A stretch of DNA of 42,571 nt from a virus: IMG/VR virus record IMGVR_UViG_3300030102_002597, positions 4,525-47,095 of that record; one strand, given 5' to 3'. Positions within the stretch are counted from its first letter, which is position 1; the number at the start of each line of letters is the position of its first letter. The position numbers were made by a program, and so were the translations under genes. Below the pieces are notes generated by a model. It searched no databases, was not told the DNA's origin, and saw nothing but the letters and a program-made list of their open reading frames with translations. This document shows, piece by piece, positions 31,637-38,814 of the stretch.

Positions 31637-32917
31637 CTAAGTGACTCTTCGACCTAAGACTGTTTGCTTGTAATCGGGTTCTTGTTGGAATCTCATGTTT
31701 GCCATGGCGGCTTCTAACGCTTGCCGAGAGAGTTTAGTTTGTTCTTTTGTCCGGCCATGATGCCTATAACCAATGTCTGTTATGGAATGACAGGACGTGC
31801 AACCTTTCATGCCAGTTCTAGGATCTATAACTTCTTTGCACTCAGAAGGATTTCCGGGTTCCGAGGCAGGACATACCTGAATGCCTTCTCCTTTGTGTCC
31901 CGGTTCAAGATAGGAAGTGGCGGATATTTGAGGATGAGAAAGAATGTCTCGGATAAGATCGGCGTGTCTGCCCGTATATTTGGGTATGCTGTCTCGTGTT
32001 TCCTGACCGGGAAGAGACAACTTGAAATGAAGATTTTCAGGGAACACGTCGTCCTTCCAATTTCTCGCTTGTAAGAATTCATGCACGGCAGGATATTGTC
32101 GTGTCGAAAGCCAATGCGATGAACCGGCCAACTCCCATGGCCTCTGATTGTTCAGAACATCTGTAATCATCGAGAGTTCACCGGCGTCTTTAGCATCGCC
32201 CGCCGCAAAGATGCGAGTTTTGGCAGGTTGGTCTTTTCCACCTGCATATGGTCTTGCGGCATCGAACAAGGACTCATCCAATCCCGAAGCCACACGAACA
32301 GGATCGGTTAGTATCCTATCTAGGATGTTGTATTGCCTCGCTTGAGCAGGGTTAGAAGCCATGTTGCGCTCTCTAGCATAGCAAGCCTCACACGCACCAC
32401 AAGTCTTAGTTTTACAGGCAATTGCAGGTTTATCTAAAAGACTAATTCCTTCTAATTTACCCGGCTTGCCATAACCACCTACGGCCTCGGTCGCTGAACT
32501 CATAGAGTCTATGTCTGCTATCCCCTCATTTGCCATGAACTCGGACCATGGGACAATCTCTCGCCCCTCAAGCGGATAGCCGGTTATGTTCCTGTCTCTA
32601 GGACTACCTAGCAATTGATTCAACAAATCCCTGTTTTCGTCCAAATCCATGAAGTCGTAAATGTCACGATTGCCTCCACCGTAATATTGGTCTTTTGGTC
32701 TTTCAGGCCCAAGTAGTCCTTTCATTGGTCCCGTCGTGTATTTTCTCCATGGATATGGAACTGCACCGGGCATTTCCCCTCCATACCTCTTAGACCAGAA
32801 CATCATTTGACCGGGCTTGCCCCAATCTTTCTTGTCCGATTCCGTGAGTCTGGCTTTGATTAAATCCCACGCTTGGTCGAAAACGCTACCGCTCACGACC
32901 GTTGGTATTACAACCAT
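31637..32917 (-). CDS. GP88-like cysteine-rich phage protein with the shared F-D-x-A-W peptide
   Basis: The 426-residue protein has the shared peptide near its start (VFDQAWDLIKA, residues 12-22). The body resembles the phage Gene-product-88-like family: a cysteine cluster at 168, 173, 176 and 179 (CGACEACYARERN), FAAGDAKD near 237-244, STRQYPAVHEFL near 271-282, and a second cluster at 349, 360, 373 and 376 (CTSCHS). Two Cys clusters suggest bound metal or an iron-sulfur centre; the biochemical role of the family is not established to my knowledge. It stands next to the methyltransferase genes. The start could also be the GTG at residue 8. Confidence 0.7.
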   Translation of the reverse strand: MVVIPTVVSGSVFDQAWDLIKARLTESDKKDWGKPGQMMFWSKRYGGEMPGAVPYPWRKYTTGPMKGLLGPERPKDQYYGGGNRDIYDFMDLDENRDLLNQLLGSPRDRNITGYPLEGREIVPWSEFMANEGIADIDSMSSATEAVGGYGKPGKLEGISLLDKPAIACKTKTCGACEACYARERNMASNPAQARQYNILDRILTDPVRVASGLDESLFDAARPYAGGKDQPAKTRIFAAGDAKDAGELSMITDVLNNQRPWELAGSSHWLSTRQYPAVHEFLQARNWKDDVFPENLHFKLSLPGQETRDSIPKYTGRHADLIRDILSHPQISATSYLEPGHKGEGIQVCPASEPGNPSECKEVIDPRTGMKGCTSCHSITDIGYRHHGRTKEQTKLSRQALEAAMANMRFQQEPDYKQTVLGRRVT

Positions 32918-32939
32918 CCTTCAAAGTAGTTTCTTAGGT

Positions 32940-33009
32940 GCAGGGGAGTGGGGAATGGTAGTGAAGGAGACTACAAACAATGATAGCGTGTGCCGACGCT
33001 CTCCCCTGC
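32940..33009. ncRNA. Structured intergenic element with three-way-junction folding potential
   Basis: In the largest gap (32918-33056), GCAGGGGAG (32940-32948) and CTCCCCTGC (33001-33009) pair over 9 bases. Between them lie two further exact 5-bp hairpins: GTAGT/ACTAC with a 7-base loop, and AGCGT/ACGCT with a 6-base loop. Together they could fold as an outer stem with two arms, on either strand. It is not a standard tRNA: the D arm and T-loop sequence are missing. It may be a leader, processing or packaging element. The strand of function is unknown. Confidence 0.4.
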
Positions 33010-33056
33010 GATTTGTAAATGCGGACAATCGTTAATCAATTAGACGCTTGATGCAA

Positions 33057-34367
33057 TCAATCATTCACAAAGTCACCCAAAGTGGGATACTCAGATAAGA
33101 GGTCTTTCCAAGAGCCACGAGAGAATCTCTTTTTTCGCCCCATACCGGGCCAATCAATGTCTCTGGTAGCAAGCATCTCTATCACGTTCTTGCCGCCTTC
33201 CTTACTTGTCTTGATGTTCCGAGGCCAAGGATGTATGTCGAAGCCTTCGTCTAACAGAGTATCTGTTATTCCATGCAACACCTCTCGTGAGTCTGGATCG
33301 ACTAGGTAGTTGGAGTAAACCACCGGCCCCTGACTGGCTATTGCGGCACTCAAAGTGTCTGCTTGCAGTTGGTCTTCCTCGTCAGCCGTCGATTTGTCTC
33401 CATAACTGAATGTTCTCTTGGCATACGGCGGGTCATAGTATGAGAAGATGTCATCCCTCTCATTCAATTCTCGTGAGACATCCTGCATGGGTTGCGTTCT
33501 CAAGTCCCAATTTCTCATAAGAGGAGCCATGGCCCTGAAATCCATGGGAATGGAGGGTTCTCCTCGGCCTCCTGTAACCTTCCTCAAACCCGGTTTCATG
33601 ATGCCGAAGCCCTTGTTCCACTCAGGTGTGTTCTTGTAATTCATGTGTCCTTGGAATGCTCTGCTGTTGGCAGAGGTGAATAACTCAGCAAGCCTCATTT
33701 TTTCGTCAAGACTTAGTTCCTCCCCAAGAATATCCCGTTTGTACCTGATTGCATTGGCCCTGTCCACTATGTCCTGCAAGGCCTCTTTGGTATTCACAGG
33801 GACGCCTCTTTCATCAACAGGTCCGAATGAGGGGACGTTCAAACCGATCTGAGCCATTCTTCCGACATTGATGGGGTCTGGGTTGATGTCCGTGGCTATG
33901 CCTTGTGGGGAATTGAGTGCGTTTAGCATGGACAGGCTACCTCCAAACGCTTCGTAAGGAATGTGCGTTTCTCTATACGGATGGAACATTTCTCTGAAAT
34001 ATGGCCCTAGTTGCTGTTTCCCACCCCACCAATTGAGTATCTGAGGCAGACCACCAAGGCTCCTGTCCCTCAGACCGGGGACTCTCTGCATCAGTATGTT
34101 CGGCCCACCACTCCCCTCTAGCATCATCTGCCTGAGTGGCTTCTTCCTGTTCCTACCTGCAAACTTCACAGTAGGCTTACGAAGTTCTGGCTTGTCTCCT
34201 TGGTCGGCCCTCCATGCATCAAATTGTGCCATAACGCTGTCCAAGTTTGGCCTAATGTCATCGAAGTCATCACCTTCCACTCCTTCAAATTTGTAGGCCT
34301 TCATAACATCCCATGCATCGTCGAAGAAAGTATAACCCTGCCGATCTTCAATACCCATGTCTATCAC
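33057..34367 (-). CDS. D12-class adenine-N6 DNA methyltransferase (Dam-like) with the shared peptide
   Basis: The 436-residue protein carries the shared peptide near its start (FFDDAWDVMKAYK, residues 14-26), after a GTG start in a GTGA overlap (ATG alternative at 34358). The methyltransferase has D12/Dam-class motifs: WWGGKQQL (113-120), YEAFGGSLSM with motif I-like FGG (138-147), TDINP (159-163) and the catalytic YDPPY (311-315). An insert of about 140 residues separates the two halves, the target-recognition region. The likely reaction is methylation of adenine N6 in viral or host DNA, for protection from restriction. The leading peptide suggests it may travel in the particle. Next to it is a second DPPY protein. 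Confidence 0.85.
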   Translation of the reverse strand: MIDMGIEDRQGYTFFDDAWDVMKAYKFEGVEGDDFDDIRPNLDSVMAQFDAWRADQGDKPELRKPTVKFAGRNRKKPLRQMMLEGSGGPNILMQRVPGLRDRSLGGLPQILNWWGGKQQLGPYFREMFHPYRETHIPYEAFGGSLSMLNALNSPQGIATDINPDPINVGRMAQIGLNVPSFGPVDERGVPVNTKEALQDIVDRANAIRYKRDILGEELSLDEKMRLAELFTSANSRAFQGHMNYKNTPEWNKGFGIMKPGLRKVTGGRGEPSIPMDFRAMAPLMRNWDLRTQPMQDVSRELNERDDIFSYYDPPYAKRTFSYGDKSTADEEDQLQADTLSAAIASQGPVVYSNYLVDPDSREVLHGITDTLLDEGFDIHPWPRNIKTSKEGGKNVIEMLATRDIDWPGMGRKKRFSRGSWKDLLSEYPTLGDFVND

Positions 34368-35575
34368 TTTCCTCGACGGACACCAAGAGTTTCCCCTACA
34401 ACTCCTTTCTTACTTTGAGCCAGATTATCCTTTCTTTGCAGGGGAACAATCTCATCGAAGAGATTTCTTGCTTTTACCTCTCTAAGATAATCTGGCACAG
34501 CCGAATTGAACGCTAATACTGTGTTACCCATATCTCCAAGCATACCCAATCTGTCTAGCAAAGCACCTTGGTCTATTAGCCCATGCTCCCCTTCTTCTCC
34601 TTGATATGGAGGATCTGAGAGAATAGTTGCGTCTTTTACGGGATTTTCTATAAAATCATCAAGCGTATCCATCAAATCGCCTTGTCTGAATCGGTAGTCT
34701 TTATCTCGCCACTCCTGACCCCATGGATAGTAAGTCCACTCATCATCAACATCTGCTTTGAAACGCTCAGGTTTCTGAGGGCGAATCATATTAGTCGTAG
34801 TAGGTTTTCTTCCCGGCCACTCTGGAATTACCTTTTCTGCCATGATGCTCTCTAGGAGTTTTCCTGTGGGCGTATTTGCAATCTTCCTGCCAAATGAACG
34901 TGGTGGTATTGTTAGTTTACCCCCTCCGGGTTGTCTCCAAAGACCTGCTTGCATTTGAGGTTGCAACATGAGAGCCAATTGAACGGTCCTATCATCATAG
35001 AGTCCTTGTTCTATCCTATCGTTGTATTCTCTCTGCATCAATCTGAATCTCAACGGCACGTTCCAAATCTGATCTTTGTCAAGCCCATGCCCGCCTGTTG
35101 CATCATGAAAATCTCGTGCCATCTGTTCGGTAACACTACCTACATTCACCATTTTTCCTTTTGAAGACGGGACACCAATTGGGACTAGCAATGGATCATC
35201 CACTCTCATGGTGTATTCATCAGCAGGATTCCATGAGAATCTGTCAGGGTTTCTCATTATCGCATTGTATATAGCGGGTTTTATTGGTTGAATATCCCCG
35301 CCTTCAAAAGAATCGGGGCGCAAGATTCCTGTTGAACCTAGATAACCCATGGTTGGATCTCGGAGATGACCTCCCGTGCCACCATATCTCCTCAGTAAAT
35401 CTGTATATTTTGAGGGATTTTTTACGCCCGCCATGCCGGAAAATATGGGAGGCATTGGAAGACTTGTATCATCTAATGCTCTTAATGCAGAGTCGATTGA
35501 CGGTTGTCCCTTTGATTTTGCCACTTTCCAACCATAATCAAACGCCTTTAGGAAGACATCGGAAGCCGTAGGCAT
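34364..35575 (-). CDS. Second DPPY-containing methyltransferase-like protein with a variant shared peptide
   Basis: The 403-residue protein starts MPTASDVFLKAFDYGWKVAK; FDYGWKVAKSK at 12-22 is a divergent form of the shared peptide. Residues ~30-270 are unassigned. The C-terminal ~130 residues hold FRQGDLMDTLDDFIEN, ILSDPPYQGEEG (DPPY at 321-324), TVLAFNSAVPDYL and a basic end. This matches the catalytic half of an amino-methyltransferase; the SAM-binding FxGxG motif is not obvious, so it could be split with, or dependent on, the neighbouring D12 enzyme. The two genes overlap by 4 bases. Activity is uncertain. Confidence 0.68.
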   Translation of the reverse strand: MPTASDVFLKAFDYGWKVAKSKGQPSIDSALRALDDTSLPMPPIFSGMAGVKNPSKYTDLLRRYGGTGGHLRDPTMGYLGSTGILRPDSFEGGDIQPIKPAIYNAIMRNPDRFSWNPADEYTMRVDDPLLVPIGVPSSKGKMVNVGSVTEQMARDFHDATGGHGLDKDQIWNVPLRFRLMQREYNDRIEQGLYDDRTVQLALMLQPQMQAGLWRQPGGGKLTIPPRSFGRKIANTPTGKLLESIMAEKVIPEWPGRKPTTTNMIRPQKPERFKADVDDEWTYYPWGQEWRDKDYRFRQGDLMDTLDDFIENPVKDATILSDPPYQGEEGEHGLIDQGALLDRLGMLGDMGNTVLAFNSAVPDYLREVKARNLFDEIVPLQRKDNLAQSKKGVVGETLGVRRGK

Positions 35576-35576
35576 A

Positions 35577-36443
35577 TTATACCGTTAAAGTCAATTGTTC
35601 TTTGAGTTTGCTAACTACAAAATCTTCTATCGCTAGGAGGTTCTCCGGGTAAATCCCACAGTCCAAACCATTCTTCAAGCCCCAATACACCAGTTCCTCG
35701 GTGGACAGGTTGCCACCAGAGCCGTCCACGAAGGGACAACCACCAAGACCCATGATGCAGGAGTCGAACTCGCGTACTCCCATGAAGAAAGCAGAGTCCA
35801 ACTTCTCGGTCATCGGCACGTCATTCTCACCATGATGCAAGTGCAAAGCAATGTTGGATGTGATTTCTGCCTTTCTTATGAGTCGAACCACGTCTTCAAT
35901 ATGCTCGCCCGTCGCTTGGCCCGCAGTATCGGAGAGAACGATGGTGTCTCCGAAAGTCTCTGCCCAACGAAGGGACTCGACCAACTTGTTCTCTTCGATT
36001 TCGCCATCAATAGGACAGCCGAAAACGCAACTGAGATAGACGCGAACATCCCTCTTTGGTATGTCTTTCATGATTTCGCAGTAGTTGGAGAACACATTGG
36101 CACGGGTGTCGTTGTGGTTGCTGATGGTGAAGCCCTCGCTAGGTGACATGAATATGTTGAATCTCTCGACACCTCGTTGCTTCGCTTTCTCCATTCCTTT
36201 CTTGTTGGGAATCAGAATTGCCAATTCGCAATCCGGGTGCTTCTGCATGGCTCTTTTGAGAACCAACTCGGAGTCTGCCATGTTGGGGACTAACTGTGGG
36301 TGAACGAAAGCACCCACCTCTATGCGTTTTATGCCCGCATTGACAATCATGTCGATTAGTGTAATCTTGTCTGCGGTGGGTATGATGGTGTCCAGACCCT
36401 GTAAGCCATCTCTAGGAGTGACTTCATAGATCTGGAAGTCCAT
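35577..36443 (-). CDS. HMG-CoA-lyase-like DRE-TIM metallolyase
   Basis: The 288-residue protein is near full length for this family. It shows the N-terminal VTPRDGLQ (residues 8-15, catalytic Arg/Asp), EVGAFVHPQLVPNMAD, LSCVFGCPIDGE, LSDTAGQATG, the metal-binding HLHHG (His pair conserved, though HDT of the family reads HHG) and GLGGCPFVDGSGGN with the catalytic loop Cys. HMG-CoA lyase cleaves 3-hydroxy-3-methylglutaryl-CoA to acetyl-CoA and acetoacetate in leucine breakdown; a related substrate is possible. It carries no leading F-D-x-A-W peptide. It lies between viral methyltransferase and tagged-cargo genes, so it looks like an auxiliary metabolic gene rather than a chromosomal neighbour. 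Function is by homology only. Confidence 0.85.
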   Translation of the reverse strand: MDFQIYEVTPRDGLQGLDTIIPTADKITLIDMIVNAGIKRIEVGAFVHPQLVPNMADSELVLKRAMQKHPDCELAILIPNKKGMEKAKQRGVERFNIFMSPSEGFTISNHNDTRANVFSNYCEIMKDIPKRDVRVYLSCVFGCPIDGEIEENKLVESLRWAETFGDTIVLSDTAGQATGEHIEDVVRLIRKAEITSNIALHLHHGENDVPMTEKLDSAFFMGVREFDSCIMGLGGCPFVDGSGGNLSTEELVYWGLKNGLDCGIYPENLLAIEDFVVSKLKEQLTLTV

Positions 36444-36460
36444 GCTCTCACCTTGTATTA

Positions 36461-36486
36461 GTCATGGTCTGAAACGCCCCCATGAC
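36461..36486. promoter_or_regulatory. Inverted repeat before the lyase gene
   Basis: GTCATGG (36461-36467) and CCATGAC (36480-36486) are exact 7-base arms around a 12-base loop, in the 52-base gap before the lyase ATG at 36443. An alternative 6-bp pairing (ATGGTC with GACCAT) overlaps it. It may end the upstream transcript or control the lyase gene. Confidence 0.4.
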
Positions 36487-36495
36487 CATACGCCC

Positions 36496-36681
36496 CTAAT
36501 AATGCTGATAATCACGATCCCTCCTCATGTATTCGCCGTATGCCTTCATATCGGCGTACATCAGGTACAAGCCAAAGCCCATCCATGCAAGAGCAGAGGG
36601 AATTACAATCCATGATAGAGGGATTTGAATCTCCATTGCACTAATGTCACTTACTAAGGCGGCGGTACTCATCTCCATCAT
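36496..36681 (-). CDS. Small single-pass membrane protein
   Basis: The 61-residue protein has one transmembrane helix (IVIPSALAWMGFGLYLMYAD) and a charged C-terminal tail (RRDRDYQHY). No family is recognised. The gene is flanked by short gaps on both sides, unlike the overlapping genes around it. Confidence 0.55.
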   Translation of the reverse strand: MMEMSTAALVSDISAMEIQIPLSWIVIPSALAWMGFGLYLMYADMKAYGEYMRRDRDYQHY

Positions 36682-36750
36682 ATCAACTCACAACTCCACC
36701 AATCGAACCTTCCATTCGTCTTTATTTTCCTCAGAGGCAGATTCTTCACG

Positions 36751-37044
36751 TTAATACCCCATTTCAAATTTAGATGGGCCTTTCATGTTCCTGACGCTCT
36801 GCACGGCAAAGCGAATCTTCTGAGTGCTGTGGAGGTTCCAGAACTCTCCTTCCTTGAGGCCGAATTCCTTCTCGACCCTCCTGCACAACTCGTAGCGCGA
36901 ACACTTCTGCAAGTCATCATCAATTGTCAGACCCAGAACGGTGCTGACCTCTTCATCGGTGTATGCGACGCGCCTGTCAAGCCACACATACACCTTGCCC
37001 ATGATTCCCATGAGCATTCTTGCAAGCCGGTGTCCGAAACCCAT
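36751..37044 (-). CDS. Small basic/acidic helical protein, own operator-like palindrome
   Basis: The 97-residue protein starts MGFGHRLARMLMGIMGKVYV and has a mainly helical sequence (DDLQKCSRYELCRRVEKEFG). It lacks the shared peptide. A 19-base near-palindrome with a TATA-like core lies 1 base before its ATG, so it may be individually regulated, as regulators or early genes often are. A winged-helix-like fold is possible (TDEEVSTVLGLTIDDDLQK), but weakly supported. Confidence 0.55.
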   Translation of the reverse strand: MGFGHRLARMLMGIMGKVYVWLDRRVAYTDEEVSTVLGLTIDDDLQKCSRYELCRRVEKEFGLKEGEFWNLHSTQKIRFAVQSVRNMKGPSKFEMGY

Positions 37045-37045
37045 T

Positions 37046-37064
37046 TGGTGTATAATTTACACCA
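37046..37064. promoter_or_regulatory. 19-base near-palindrome, candidate operator
   Basis: TGGTGTA-TAATT-TACACCA has perfect 7-base arms and an AT core and stands directly before the ATG at 37044. It is the best operator-like palindrome in the window, and a bound protein could block the gene's expression. Confidence 0.5.
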
Positions 37065-37087
37065 TTGTTTTTCTTTGTTTTGCTTTT

Positions 37088-37633
37088 TCACTCTGTTTGG
37101 AACTCATCACCCTCGTATGCGGAGGGTAATCCCAACTCTCTCATGAGTCTTCTTTGTTGATTTGGGTCCATTGCGACGGGAGATCGTTTCATGCGTTTGA
37201 CCTCTGCCCTCTCCTTGTTGTCCTTAGCGGCTCTCTTCGACCTGAGCGTTCGTCCTTTCATGAATGACCATATGGTTTCAAAGACATCGTTGCTCGTTTT
37301 GAGTGAACTAGGATCGTTTTTCTCTTTCTCCTCTTCCCTTTTCCTTCTTTCTTCACTAAACGAATAGACGGGCTTGCTCGCATCGCTTGATGTCATGGCG
37401 GAATCTGCCTTGGAGATGTTGTCCTCTCCCCTAATGAAAATCATCGCATCTGGATGGTCTTCCTCTTCATGCTCAAGGCGCGAGTGAGTCTTCATGTCAT
37501 CTCTCCTTGAGTCAAGAGCGACTCGATTCATTTTGCAGTTGATTGCTTGGTGGTTGCCCATGTTCGGGAACCGGCACTCCTCATGCGGGTTCGCTCCGCA
37601 GAGTTGGCAGTTGTCTGACATATCGAATGGCAT
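37088..37633 (-). CDS. Zinc-knuckle protein with an internal copy of the shared peptide
   Basis: I chose the ATG at 37633, which overlaps the previous stop by one base (TGATG). The 181-residue protein starts with Cys motifs (CQLCG at 9-13, then C20 and C33), followed by a His/Glu/Asp-rich part and a Glu/Lys/Arg helix. At residues 115-128 it carries DVFETIWSFMKGR, a variant of the peptide that most neighbours have at their N-terminus. A basic region follows (KGRTLRSKRAAKDNKERAEV). Here the peptide is internal, suggesting a gene fusion or an internal tag. Confidence 0.62.
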   Translation of the reverse strand: MPFDMSDNCQLCGANPHEECRFPNMGNHQAINCKMNRVALDSRRDDMKTHSRLEHEEEDHPDAMIFIRGEDNISKADSAMTSSDASKPVYSFSEERRKREEEKEKNDPSSLKTSNDVFETIWSFMKGRTLRSKRAAKDNKERAEVKRMKRSPVAMDPNQQRRLMRELGLPSAYEGDEFQTE

Positions 37634-37824
37634 CAGACATACCTCCAAGCACCGTCGAAGGACTTCTTCATGTCTGCCGGATGTTTCCCTTCCTTCTTTA
37701 GGTCTTTGTAGCATTGGCACATGGGTTCTTTAGCAGAGCATTTCATTATTCCTTTCTTCATACAGGCACAGGGATTGCTCTCTGTGGCTCCGCAACAGCA
37801 TTCTTTTTTCTTTAATTTAGTCAT
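37633..37824 (-). CDS. Cysteine-rich 63-residue protein ending in a variant of the shared peptide
   Basis: I chose the ATG at 37824 because it overlaps the preceding stop by one base; the frame extends to 37872. The short protein has eight Cys residues (9-11, 19, 21, 29, 36, 38), so it probably binds metal. It ends KKSFDGAWRYV, where FDGAW matches the shared peptide but sits at the C-terminus. The gene is tightly coupled on both sides. Function unknown. Confidence 0.55.
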   Translation of the reverse strand: MTKLKKKECCCGATESNPCACMKKGIMKCSAKEPMCQCYKDLKKEGKHPADMKKSFDGAWRYV

Positions 37825-38411
37825 TAACACTTCCACCTCCGTCTTGCGGCCTTGCCTCTTGGTCCCTTCCAACTCCTGCTTCGGGCGCAGAAGGACTTCT
37901 TTCTTGCCGCATCTTTGCCTTTCGGGTTATCGCTTGTCACGGGTGGTTTTAGATTTGACCCGGTAGCCTTGTTATATTTTCTTCGACCCTTTGCAGTAAG
38001 ACCGCCGCCCGCTTTGACGGACTGCTTCTCCCCCCTGCCTACTGATAGATTAGGCCCTGCCTTGATTAGCATGGCTTTTGACAAGAGGTTGCAAGTATAG
38101 CAGTCACAGGATTTCACCATCGTCGGCTTCCCCCCTACTCCTTGTGGCTTGCTCCTCTTCCTCTTTGTAGCCGCCTTCTTCTCCTTGGCACTCATCGATC
38201 CTGCTGTTTTCGGGGTCTTAGAACTGACTTTCTTTGACGGACGGCATTTCGGATACCCTCTGCTCGATTTGTCAGCATCGTCCCTGCCGCACGGCGGGTG
38301 CTTGCCATCCTTGTCTTTGCGCGAGACATCAACCCACTTCTCCTTGAACCAGTCTCTGAGGTCTTTCTCCTCTTTGATGAGGCCTGAGAAAGGAAGTGTC
38401 GCGGCATTCAT
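37824..38411 (-). CDS. DUF5872/DUF6321-like basic protein of marine viruses
   Basis: I chose the ATG at 38411, which forms an ATGA overlap with the previous gene; the frame extends to 38483. The ~195-residue protein has an N-terminal segment (LRDWFKEKWVDVSRKDKDG) and PCGRDDADK and YPKCRPSKK motifs of DUF5872-like proteins. Its C-terminal half is of DUF6321 type (GLTAKGRRKYNKATGSNLKP, KKSFCARSRSW, RGKAARRRW). Both are found in marine phages and giant viruses; their biochemical role is not established to my knowledge. A CDCYTC motif is between them. High Lys/Arg content fits DNA binding in the particle. The protein itself lacks the F-x-x-AW peptide, but the gene before it has it. Confidence 0.72.
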   Translation of the reverse strand: MNAATLPFSGLIKEEKDLRDWFKEKWVDVSRKDKDGKHPPCGRDDADKSSRGYPKCRPSKKVSSKTPKTAGSMSAKEKKAATKRKRSKPQGVGGKPTMVKSCDCYTCNLLSKAMLIKAGPNLSVGRGEKQSVKAGGGLTAKGRRKYNKATGSNLKPPVTSDNPKGKDAARKKSFCARSRSWKGPRGKAARRRWKC

Positions 38412-38629
38412 TTCTTCCCCTTCTTCCCCTTTGACTTCTTCTTCCAACCGCCACCCTTGCTCTTGTACCACTTGGAGGCCCATGCGTTAGCGTATGCGGA
38501 GGGATATACATCGAATTTAGCACGAGCCTTTGACTTGGCCTGTGACCAGAGGCTCGGATTCGTAGGGGCGTTGTCTCCCTTCTCGTCACTCTTCATTAGT
38601 TCCCATGCTGTTTCAAACGTGTTATTCAT
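38408..38629 (-). CDS. Tagged DUF5872/DUF6321-related small basic protein
   Basis: The 73-residue protein begins MNNTFETAWELMKSDEKG, the shared peptide, and continues with SQAKSKARAKFDVYPSAYAN and WASKWYKSKGGGWKK, similar to the basic domain seen in DUF5872/6321-like proteins of marine viruses. The C-terminus is a Lys/Gly tail. AGGTGA precedes the ATG. The gene overlaps the next by 4 bases. It pairs the peptide with a DNA-binding-like domain, as expected for a packaged basic protein. Confidence 0.68.
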   Translation of the reverse strand: MNNTFETAWELMKSDEKGDNAPTNPSLWSQAKSKARAKFDVYPSAYANAWASKWYKSKGGGWKKKSKGKKGKK

Positions 38630-38639
38630 TTTGTTTCAC

Positions 38640-38813
38640 CTATTTTTCTGCGCTGTATGGAGGGCATTGTTCACATCGTATGTTTTTTGAATTTCCAAAA
38701 AAGGATCTGGGGTCTGGAACCTGTATAACTCCGGTTCCTTTGCAACTTTTACAATCCTTTTGAGGGCCGCCCGTTTCCTTAACGACATCCCAAGCCTTGT
38801 TGAATGCTGTCAT
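38640..38813 (-). CDS. Tagged 57-residue zinc-ribbon protein
   Basis: I chose the ATG at 38813, which gives MTAFNKAWDVVKETGGPQ; the frame extends to 38933 but that part has no gene-like character. After the peptide comes a zinc ribbon: CKSCKGTG, then RCEQC, about 22 residues apart. The motif is DnaJ-like in the CxxCxGxG form. The peptide in this position sets the start. Function unknown; nucleic-acid or protein binding is possible. Confidence 0.62.
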   Translation of the reverse strand: MTAFNKAWDVVKETGGPQKDCKSCKGTGVIQVPDPRSFFGNSKNIRCEQCPPYSAEK

Positions 38814-38814
38814 A

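Noticed and set aside
32940-33009. tRNA gene in the structured gap
   Set aside because: Size and an outer stem fit, and the minus-strand 7-base loop has T33-like placement, but there is no D arm, no TTCGA-type T loop, and position 37 is not a purine.
36682-36750. A 23-codon frame starting with GTG in the gap
   Set aside because: No ribosome binding site, no recognisable sequence and very short; I treat the gap as non-coding.
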